A stretch of DNA of 64,000 nucleotides from Clostridium frigoris (GTDB lineage: Bacteria > Bacillota > Clostridia > Clostridiales > Clostridiaceae), in NCBI RefSeq assembly GCF_018861865.1, contig NZ_JAHLDV010000012.1:1-64000 (forward strand), read 5' to 3'. The translations under genes and the position numbers were made by a program. This document shows, one piece after another, positions 57,078-64,000 of the stretch (position 1 is the stretch's first letter; every line of letters starts with the position of its first letter). The notes under the pieces were generated by a model, which saw only the letters and a list, made by a program, of their open reading frames with translations, was not told where the DNA came from and did not search any database.

Positions 57078-57764
57078 ATGGAGATTTTAAAGGTAGAAAA
57101 TTTAAATAAAACTTATGGCACCGGTGAAAATAAGGTGGAGGCACTTAAAAATATAAATTTAATAATAAATAAGGGTGAATTTGTAGCAATTGTCGGGGCA
57201 TCAGGTTCTGGAAAAAGTACACTTCTTCATTTGCTGGGTGGACTTGATAGACCAACTTCGGGAAATGTAGTTATTGATGGAGAAAGTATTTATGATTACA
57301 AGGAAGAAAAACTTGCAGTGTTTAGACGTAGAAAAATAGGTTTTGTATTTCAGTTCTATAACCTACTTCCTATTTTAGATGTAGAAGAAAATATAGCTCT
57401 TCCTGCGCTACTCGACAATGATAAAGTGGATAAAGTTTATTTAGAGGACTTAATCAAGGTACTTGGACTAGAGGCGAGAAAAAATCATCTTCCATCGGAA
57501 TTATCAGGGGGACAACAGCAAAGGGTATCAATTGGTAGGGCTGTATTTAATAAACCATCAATAATACTTGCAGATGAACCAACTGGAAATCTTGATACTA
57601 AAAATTCAAAAGATGTTATGGAATTATTAAAGTTTACAGCTAAAAAATATAATCAAACACTAATACTTATTACACATGACCTTAATATAGCAAATATGGC
57701 AGACCGGGTAATTACCATTGAAGATGGTGAAATAACCACAGACAAAAACTTGAAAATAAATTAG
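57078..57764 (+). CDS. ABC transporter ATP-binding protein (MacB/LolD type)
   Basis: A 228-residue ATPase. Walker A GASGSGKST, signature LSGGQQQR, Walker B IILADEPTGNLD and the switch histidine in LILITHDLN are all intact. The GNLD ending is typical of ATPases that work with FtsX-like permeases on peptides, lipids or cell-wall stress signals rather than import. AAAGGAGAGAG precedes the start; the permease follows after 14 nt. Confidence 0.95.
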   Translation: MEILKVENLNKTYGTGENKVEALKNINLIINKGEFVAIVGASGSGKSTLLHLLGGLDRPTSGNVVIDGESIYDYKEEKLAVFRRRKIGFVFQFYNLLPILDVEENIALPALLDNDKVDKVYLEDLIKVLGLEARKNHLPSELSGGQQQRVSIGRAVFNKPSIILADEPTGNLDTKNSKDVMELLKFTAKKYNQTLILITHDLNIANMADRVITIEDGEITTDKNLKIN

Positions 57765-57778
57765 GGAGGAGGGAAAAC

Positions 57779-60286
57779 ATGATAACTAGTTATAAACAGC
57801 TTACAGGGAAATATTTAAAGAAAAATAAGAAAAGAACGGTGCTTACGATTATTGGAATAATGTTATCTGTTGCACTTATATCAACAATTGGACTCTTTTT
57901 TAAAGGGATGCAGGATGCAGCGATACAAGATGCAAAAAATAATTATGGCTCGTACCATTTAGTATTTAAAAAAGCAAATGCAAAATTAGTAACTAAAATA
58001 GCGAATAACCCTAAGGTTTCAAGGAGTGGATCGTATACAATAAAAGCGGGCGTTAAAATAAATGATAAATTAGTTGCTGATATAATAACTGCAACGGATA
58101 AGGCATTAGAACTATTTCCTTATAAAACTAAACTTGGCAGGTTGCCAGAGAAACAAAACGAAATAGCCATGGAGCAGTGGGAATTAAAATATATTAGTAA
58201 TAACACTAAGGTAGGCAATAAAGTTAAAATTGATAATAAAGAGTATATTCTTGTAGGTATATTACAAGATAATATATCAAGCCAAATGGATGGCACTGGA
58301 ATAATATTATTAAAAGATAATACACTAGATATTCAAAAATCTATGTTACTAGCAGAGATAAGTCCAAAAACAAATTTAAAAACTGCTCTGAATGAATTAA
58401 AGCAGTTAGGAGATGAAAATTCAGTTGTTCCAAATGAAATATTGATACAATTGCAGGGGGCAGGAGAGGGTAATTCAGGAATGGGAGGATTACTTGTAGC
58501 AATATCTATAATTATTGGAATAGTTTTAATATCAACAATAGCAGTAATATATAACTCATTTCAAATAAGTATTGTGGAAAGAATTAAGCAGTTTGGTCTC
58601 TTAAGAGCAATTGGAACTACCCCAAGGCAGATTAGAAAGATCGTCCTAAGAGAGGCAACAATACTAGCAGCGATAGCTATCCCGTTAGGACTAATATGTA
58701 GTCTTATAGCGATAAATGGAATAATTTTAGCATTTAAGTTAATAGGTGCAGATTCAGTTATTCCTATGAAAGTTTCAATATCACCTATAATATTAGGAAT
58801 AAGTTCAGCTGTGGGGCTTTTCGCAATATATATATCAGCACTCGTGCCGGCATATTTTGCAGGAAGAATTTCGCCACTAAATGCTATAAGTGGTAGAACT
58901 TCTATAACAAAGGAGAAAATAAAGAGAAGAAAAAATAGAATAATTCAAAGAATATTTGGGTTTGAAGGAGCATTAGCTGCTAAAAATATAAAGAGAAATA
59001 AAAAAAGATATAGAATAACTGTTTTTTCTATAGTGATAAGTGTGGTGTTATTTGTTACATTTAAATCCTTCATGGATATGTCGCTTAATATATCAAGTGA
59101 TCTTAATGAATCAAACAATATTCACTTCTCAGTTGTAGGTAATGGTAAAGATACAGAAAAAACAGTAATAGATAATAAAACAGAAGATAATATTAAAAAA
59201 ATGAAGTTAGTTGATAAGGGGTATAGAGTATACGACCCATATTATTTCGATGGGTTAGTTAACAAAAGTAGTAAGGTTAAAGAAATTGAGGATATAGGAA
59301 ACATATATCAAAAGACAACTTTAGATGGAGTGGAAAAAACCCTTATAAAAAGTTCAATTGCTATATATGATAAGGACTCCCTTGAGGTTTCTAAAAAATA
59401 TTTACAAGCAGGAAATATTGATATAGAAAAGTTAAATAAGGAAAATGGAGTAATTTTAATTAACAAGAATGTAGTATATGATCAAAATACAAAAAATAAT
59501 TATTTTGGACCAATAGCAGATTTAAAAGTAGGAGATGAAATAGATCTTCACTATGATGCAAATGGAGGCAGTGAATTAAGTAAACTAAACACAAAATTTG
59601 ATAAGAATAAATTGAAGAAAGTAAAAATCATGGCAATTTTGAGTAGTGACCCTTTTAATTATAGAGGAGACTCAGATGGACTTAAAATAATTACAACAGA
59701 GAAAATGGGTGAAAGTTTAATAGGTGTAAAAAATATTAAACCTACTGCTTTAAACATAGTTCTAAAGGATGTGAAAAATGAAGAGGTAGGTAAATCTGGT
59801 ATAGAAAATATAATAAAATCAAATGCTTCTTTAATGGTAATAAATAATATAGATAACAATAGAAAAAGCAAATCTTCAATATTAATGATTGAAATATTAT
59901 TATATGGATTTGTGTTGGTGGTATCTCTAATAGGCAGTGTTAATATTGTAAATACATTAACAACTAACATTATCCTTAGGAAAAGAGAGTTCGCTACATT
60001 AAAATCAATTGGTTTAACTCAAAAGGGGTTAAAGAAAATGATAGTGCTTGAAGGACTTTTATATGGAATTGTTGGTGCAGTTTACGGTTGTATTGTAGGA
60101 ACTGGGATATCATATTTACTATTTAAATCAATGGGTAATTTTAGAGAATTTGGGTGGATGGTTCCTTGGCAAGCAATAAGTATTGCAACTGCAGCTTCTC
60201 TTATTATTGGATATATATCTGTATTATCACCATTATCAAGAATTAAAAAATCGAATTTAATTCAATCAGTCAGAGAAGATTTTTAA
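57779..60286 (+). CDS. FtsX-like ABC transporter permease
   Basis: An 835-residue membrane protein. One membrane segment at about 24-44, a large extracellular domain, then three segments (about 233-355) of the first FtsX domain. A second set begins near 398, with another extracellular domain and three final segments (about 710-820). This doubled MacB-like layout is common in transporters for antimicrobial peptides or surface lipoproteins. The C-terminus SNLIQSVREDF is repeated, altered, in a fragment at 62573. GGGAGGAGGG precedes the start. Confidence 0.92.
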   Translation: MITSYKQLTGKYLKKNKKRTVLTIIGIMLSVALISTIGLFFKGMQDAAIQDAKNNYGSYHLVFKKANAKLVTKIANNPKVSRSGSYTIKAGVKINDKLVADIITATDKALELFPYKTKLGRLPEKQNEIAMEQWELKYISNNTKVGNKVKIDNKEYILVGILQDNISSQMDGTGIILLKDNTLDIQKSMLLAEISPKTNLKTALNELKQLGDENSVVPNEILIQLQGAGEGNSGMGGLLVAISIIIGIVLISTIAVIYNSFQISIVERIKQFGLLRAIGTTPRQIRKIVLREATILAAIAIPLGLICSLIAINGIILAFKLIGADSVIPMKVSISPIILGISSAVGLFAIYISALVPAYFAGRISPLNAISGRTSITKEKIKRRKNRIIQRIFGFEGALAAKNIKRNKKRYRITVFSIVISVVLFVTFKSFMDMSLNISSDLNESNNIHFSVVGNGKDTEKTVIDNKTEDNIKKMKLVDKGYRVYDPYYFDGLVNKSSKVKEIEDIGNIYQKTTLDGVEKTLIKSSIAIYDKDSLEVSKKYLQAGNIDIEKLNKENGVILINKNVVYDQNTKNNYFGPIADLKVGDEIDLHYDANGGSELSKLNTKFDKNKLKKVKIMAILSSDPFNYRGDSDGLKIITTEKMGESLIGVKNIKPTALNIVLKDVKNEEVGKSGIENIIKSNASLMVINNIDNNRKSKSSILMIEILLYGFVLVVSLIGSVNIVNTLTTNIILRKREFATLKSIGLTQKGLKKMIVLEGLLYGIVGAVYGCIVGTGISYLLFKSMGNFREFGWMVPWQAISIATAASLIIGYISVLSPLSRIKKSNLIQSVREDF

Positions 60287-60370
60287 ACATTTAAGTAACA
60301 ATCTTCCAGTATTTTATGTTAATATAATATTGTCACACAATATTCATAAACATAAGGGGGACTTATAAAA

Positions 60371-62563
60371 ATGAAGATGAAAAGACGTATAGTTACATTG
60401 TCATTAATCATGCTAATATGTACATCATCAATGACAGCTTTAGCTATAAACAACACATCAATAGGACCATTGACAATAAAATCTGCATATGACTTAATTC
60501 CTGGGAAATTACAAACTAAAACTAGTAGCGAATTAGTATTAAAGAAAGAAAACAGTAATAAGGCTAAAAGTTTTTCAACAAGTGATTACACTGATACGAA
60601 AGCTGTTGCAGAGAAAAAAGCTTTCTATATGACTACTGATTACGGAAGTTTAAGTGTACAATATGCATTAATAGATAATGGTAAGATTGTATTATCTGGT
60701 AATTCAGGTATATATTCAAAAGAAAATACTAAAGCATTAACAGCTGATAATATGTATGGTATAGGCTCAGTTAGTAAGATGTTTGTAACAACTGCTGTAA
60801 TGAAATTAGTGGATGAGGGTAAAATTAAATTGGATACTCCAATTACAGAATATATTAAAGATTTTAAAATGGCAGATGATAGATACAAAGATATAACAGT
60901 CAGAATGTTACTAAATCATTCATCAGGCTTAATGGGATCTAGTTTTTCTAATTCACTTCTTTTTGGAGATAACGATACGTATTCCCATGATACTTTTTTA
61001 GAGCAATTAAAGTTGCAACGCCTCAAAGCAGAGCCTGGTGCTTACAGCGTATACTGCAATGATGGTTTTACCCTTGCTCAAATTCTAGTGGAACATGTGA
61101 CAGGAATTGATTATACAACCTATATAACAAATAATTTTGTGAGTCCTCTTAAAATGGAGGATACTAAGACACCAGTTAGTGAATTTGATAGAGATAGATT
61201 AGCTAAGACATATTATAAAGGAATTTCTAATTATTTACCTGTAGAAAACTTAAATGTTATTGGTGCTGGTGGGGTTTATTCTAGTGCAGAAGATTTATGT
61301 ACTTTTGCAACAACATTCACTAAAAATTCAAATGGAATTCTTTCACAAGAATCAATAAAAGCAATGGAGAATAAGGAATATCTAAATGGTGTTTGGACTG
61401 ATGACACTGATAATACATTGGGATATGGATTAGGTTGGGATAGCGTAAATCTTTATCCATTCAATCAGTATAATATAAAGGCATTATCTAAAGGCGGAGA
61501 TAGTATTCTTTATCACAGTAATTTGACTGTTTTACCAGAACAAAATATGGCAGTGGCTGTTGTAAGTTCTAGTGGAAGTAGTAGCTATGATCAAATACTT
61601 GCCCAAGAAATACTTCTTGCTGCATTAAAAGAAAAGGGTGCTATTAATGGAATCAAGCAAGATAAGACATTTACCGCACCAGAAAAAACAACTGTTCCAA
61701 CAGAGGTGAAAAAATATGAGGGCTTATATGTATCACCGTCAGGATTTATTGATATCAAAATTGATAAAACAGGTATATTAAGTTTATCATTTCCGCAGGT
61801 ACCTCAAAATGGCTCTCAAACTTTTGTTTATACAAAGGATGGAACGTTTGTGTCTAGCGAAGGAGCGACAAGTTTCAAATTCGTAGAAGAGACAAATGGA
61901 GAAATATATCTTAAACAGACAAGTTGTCAAAGCCTTCCATTACTAGGCCAGACAATATTTAATATGTATATAGCGCAAAAGGAGAATGTAAATAAATTAA
62001 CAGAAAGTGTTTCACAGGCTTGGGCAAAAAGGGATGGTAAAAAATACTTTTTATTAAATGAGAAATACTCCTCATTAGTATATATGATGGCATCTCCTAA
62101 TACACAAGTTAGTTTTACAAAAGGGCTTGAAGGATATCTGGGATTAAATAGAATTGTAGATGATAATTCAGCTATTGCTATTTTAAATGGGCCAGGTGTG
62201 TTGTCACGTGATTTAGTTGATTACACCTTTTATAAAAAGGATAAATTTGAATACCTAAGTGCAGGTGGTTATATTTTTGTAGAAGAAGATGTAATTGAAA
62301 ATTTATCAATAAAAAATAAATTCACATGTACAATTAATAAAGATGGATATGCTAGATGGTATAAAATAGGTGCTGAATCAGTTAACAAGAAAATCACAGT
62401 AAAAATACCGAAAAATGCTGCTGTCGTAGTTTATGATAGTTATGGAGTTTTAGTAGATGATTCTCTAATCTCAGATACTAAGGAAGTTACATTACCTAAA
62501 GATGGAACAATCGTATTTTTAGGTGATGCAAAGGCTGAGTTTAATATTGAATATAAGGAATAA
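60371..62563 (+). CDS. Secreted serine hydrolase, beta-lactamase/PBP class C-like
   Basis: A 730-residue exported protein. The N-terminal signal peptide (MKMKRRIVTLSLIMLICTSS and following to about residue 26) lacks a lipobox. The hydrolase domain (about 85-440) has the catalytic S133-V-S-K136 and Y228-C-N230; the third motif may be KGGD in LSKGGDSILYHS. About 290 further residues form extra C-terminal domains with no motif I recognise. It may be a D-peptidase, esterase or peptidoglycan hydrolase. It follows the transporter permease by 84 nt and precedes the two-component genes, suggesting cell-envelope defence. Confidence 0.88.
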   Translation: MKMKRRIVTLSLIMLICTSSMTALAINNTSIGPLTIKSAYDLIPGKLQTKTSSELVLKKENSNKAKSFSTSDYTDTKAVAEKKAFYMTTDYGSLSVQYALIDNGKIVLSGNSGIYSKENTKALTADNMYGIGSVSKMFVTTAVMKLVDEGKIKLDTPITEYIKDFKMADDRYKDITVRMLLNHSSGLMGSSFSNSLLFGDNDTYSHDTFLEQLKLQRLKAEPGAYSVYCNDGFTLAQILVEHVTGIDYTTYITNNFVSPLKMEDTKTPVSEFDRDRLAKTYYKGISNYLPVENLNVIGAGGVYSSAEDLCTFATTFTKNSNGILSQESIKAMENKEYLNGVWTDDTDNTLGYGLGWDSVNLYPFNQYNIKALSKGGDSILYHSNLTVLPEQNMAVAVVSSSGSSSYDQILAQEILLAALKEKGAINGIKQDKTFTAPEKTTVPTEVKKYEGLYVSPSGFIDIKIDKTGILSLSFPQVPQNGSQTFVYTKDGTFVSSEGATSFKFVEETNGEIYLKQTSCQSLPLLGQTIFNMYIAQKENVNKLTESVSQAWAKRDGKKYFLLNEKYSSLVYMMASPNTQVSFTKGLEGYLGLNRIVDDNSAIAILNGPGVLSRDLVDYTFYKKDKFEYLSAGGYIFVEEDVIENLSIKNKFTCTINKDGYARWYKIGAESVNKKITVKIPKNAAVVVYDSYGVLVDDSLISDTKEVTLPKDGTIVFLGDAKAEFNIEYKE

Positions 62564-62572
62564 GATAGAAAA

Positions 62573-62608
62573 AATTTAATCCAGATAGTTAGAGAAGATT
62601 GTTGTTAA
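62573..62608 (+). pseudogene. 3' fragment of a second FtsX-like permease
   Basis: Eleven codons and TAA read NLIQIVREDCC, matching the intact permease end NLIQSVREDF (60254-60286) in protein and nearly in DNA. Nothing of the rest remains. It begins 10 nt after the serine hydrolase stop. Confidence 0.7.
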
Positions 62609-62620
62609 TCTTCTCTTTTC
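62591..62620 (+). terminator. Terminator after serine hydrolase
   Basis: AGAGAAGATT (62591-62600) and AATCTTCTCT (62607-62616) with TTTC tail. The left arm is the coding remnant of the permease end. Confidence 0.75.
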
Positions 62621-62716
62621 TAATTTGAATCTCTATGAGATTGGTTTGCGTAAATACGTAAGTGATGTATCATAAAGGTATAATTACAATACAATTTTTA
62701 AGATGAGGTGAATTGC

Positions 62717-63406
62717 ATGAGTAGATTATTATTAGTTGAAGACGATGAATCATTGGCTCTTGGTATAGAATTTTCTTTAAAAGATGGGGGATATGAGGTT
62801 TCTAGAACATCCACAGTAGAAGGTGGGAAAGACTTGTTTCATAGTGAACCATTTGATTTAATTTTATTAGACGTTAACTTGCCTGATGGAAATGGATATG
62901 AATTATGTAAGTACATAAGAGAAAGTAGTGAGGTTCCTATAATATTTTTGACAGCTCTTGATGATGAGGTTAACATAGTCCAAGGCCTTGAAATAGGTGG
63001 AGATGATTATATAACAAAACCTTTTCGTGTAAGGGAGCTTTTATCAAGAATAAAGGTTGCTATAAGGCGCAACTCTAAAAATATGTCCATAGAAAGCTTT
63101 ATGAAAAGTGGAAGCATATTTGTTGATAATATAAAAGGAACAGTAAGAAAAAATGGGGAAGTCATAAATCTAACGGCTCAAGAATACAAGCTTTTATTAA
63201 TATTTATGAATAAACCTAATATTTTGATGAAGAGAGATGATATATTAAGTCAATTACTAGAAGGCGAGGATCCCTTTTTTGATGAAAATACTCTATCAGT
63301 TTATATTAAAAGAATAAGAGATAAAATTGAAGATAATCCAAGACAGCCAGAGTATATAATAAATAAACGTGGACTAGGGTATAAGTGGAATAAGGATGTG
63401 GGGTAG
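62717..63406 (+). CDS. OmpR-family response regulator
   Basis: A 229-residue regulator. The receiver domain has EDDES near the N-terminus, the phosphorylated aspartate in LILLDVNLPDGNG and the switch lysine in ITKPFRVREL. The winged-helix DNA-binding domain includes LTAQEYKLLLIFM and NTLSVYIKRIRDKI...INKRGLGYKW. The frame is open from TTG 62708, but ATG 62717 after AGATGAGGTG gives the conserved MSRLLLVEDDES. It overlaps closely with the kinase gene and probably controls the adjacent ABC transporter. Confidence 0.94.
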   Translation: MSRLLLVEDDESLALGIEFSLKDGGYEVSRTSTVEGGKDLFHSEPFDLILLDVNLPDGNGYELCKYIRESSEVPIIFLTALDDEVNIVQGLEIGGDDYITKPFRVRELLSRIKVAIRRNSKNMSIESFMKSGSIFVDNIKGTVRKNGEVINLTAQEYKLLLIFMNKPNILMKRDDILSQLLEGEDPFFDENTLSVYIKRIRDKIEDNPRQPEYIINKRGLGYKWNKDVG

Positions 63407-63410
63407 ATGT

Positions 63411-63836
63411 ATGAAAAAATATTTTATTAATTCAGAACTTAAAATAAGTACAGTTACTTTATTATTTATAATGACTTTGTTTCTGATCATTACATCATTA
63501 AGTTTAAAATCACATCATGATAACTTAAAGAATGATTACATAAAAAGTTTAGGAGCAATTGCGCAAAGAGTAGTAGCAAAAGATCCTAAAATGGAGAAGG
63601 AAATAATACCTCTTATTACAAAAGAGGTTTCAAAAGAAGAGGCTACACGGGGGAAATTTTTTTTAAAGGAGTATGGTCTAACAGAAGATTTAGAAGATGA
63701 ACTTTTCCCATATGTTAGTACAACTATAATAAAAAATAATTACTCAACTATATTAATCTTTGTTTTTATGTCGACCATATTATTAGTACTTAATTATTTT
63801 CAATATAGTTTTTTTATAAAAGGATTAGAAAATTAA
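63411..63836 (+). pseudogene. Sensor histidine kinase, frameshifted and cut by window end
   Basis: ATG 63411 (after GTGGGG) opens a membrane protein with segments at about residues 10-30 and 105-128 around an extracellular loop. The frame stops at TAA 63834, after FFIKGLEN. In the -1 frame the sequence continues without a break, K-LTIAAKNVVEGDYDIAIN then GDFSKLAISFNSM, a HAMP domain, to the last base. A single missing base in the A-run at 63829-63832 would explain the break. It may be a true mutation or a sequence error; the kinase core lies beyond the window. The partner is the regulator at 62717. Confidence 0.75.
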
Positions 63837-64000
63837 CCATTGCTGCAAAAAACGTAGTTGAAGGAGATTATGACATAGCTATTAATGAAAATCGGGAAGG
63901 AGATTTTTCGAAATTAGCAATTTCATTTAATTCCATGAGGGGAATTATCAAAAGTAATTTAAGTGAGCTGGGACTAGAAAAACAATTTTTAGTGGATTTA
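63830..64000 (+). pseudogene. Continuation of the frameshifted kinase (HAMP region), partial
   Basis: From 63830 the shifted frame encodes a HAMP linker ending KSNLSELGLEKQFLVDL at the window edge. There is no start codon with a ribosome site, so it belongs to the gene at 63411. Confidence 0.7.

Overview
The window looks like a chromosomal segment of a low-GC, strictly fermentative Clostridium. The base composition is AT-rich, Shine-Dalgarno sites are strong (AAGGAGG), and start codons include TTG and GTG. It carries a complete ornithine-fermentation (Stickland-type) cluster, two sets of arginine deiminase (ADI) pathway genes, a leucine T-box and a TPP riboswitch. I see no phage, CRISPR array, intact insertion sequence or tRNA gene. 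Species cannot be fixed from the sequence alone.

Layout. 1-490: a divergent orphan 5S rRNA gene between hairpin terminators. 492-3569: a Gfo/Idh/MocA oxidoreductase, then a three-gene iron-alcohol dehydrogenase / EutS / EutP unit. 3633-8161 (minus): leuCDBA under a leucine T-box. 8863-13262: ilvN-ilvC-ilvB and a D-2-hydroxyacid dehydrogenase. 13486-20789: a membrane GGDEF protein, thiC with TPP riboswitch (minus), pdxS-pdxT, an FTR1-type iron permease, a nitroreductase (minus) and galM.

21032-44266 is an arginine/ornithine catabolic island. A sigma-54-dependent activator precedes ortA-ortB-oraS-oraE-mutL-like-orr-ord-antiporter. The intergenic region has a textbook -24/-12 promoter and three TGCAAA-N4-TTTGCA palindromes. 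A GlnK/GlnL-like two-component system, a RocB-like M20 peptidase and an APC permease follow. Then come arcB1-arcC1, arcA-arcB2-arcD and (to 46577) arcT-arcC2. ArgR, a chemoreceptor and gene remnants (an internally deleted ammonium transporter and the tail of a third carbamate kinase) close this part at about 50.2 kb. Together the genes would import arginine, convert it through citrulline to ornithine plus carbamoyl phosphate (ATP), exchange ornithine for arginine, and ferment ornithine to products for the central pathways.

50.4-55.1 kb: galK-galT-galR, plus galactitol-type PTS IIB and IIA (minus) with no IIC in the window. 55.5-56.7 kb (minus): a stand-alone APH/kinase-fold protein. 57.1-64 kb: an ABC transporter (ATPase plus FtsX-like permease), a secreted serine hydrolase, the tail of a second FtsX permease, an OmpR-type regulator and a sensor kinase that is frameshifted near the window edge.

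The most unexpected signals are: small tandem stem-loop modules ending in GGAGATGAT that recur in the leaders of ilvB, the two-component kinase, arcT and galT; the sigma-54 enhancer array; two genes (sigma-54 activator and kinase-fold protein) whose starts lack ribosome sites but share a similar upstream leader; and 3'-end gene scars that record duplication and deletion.
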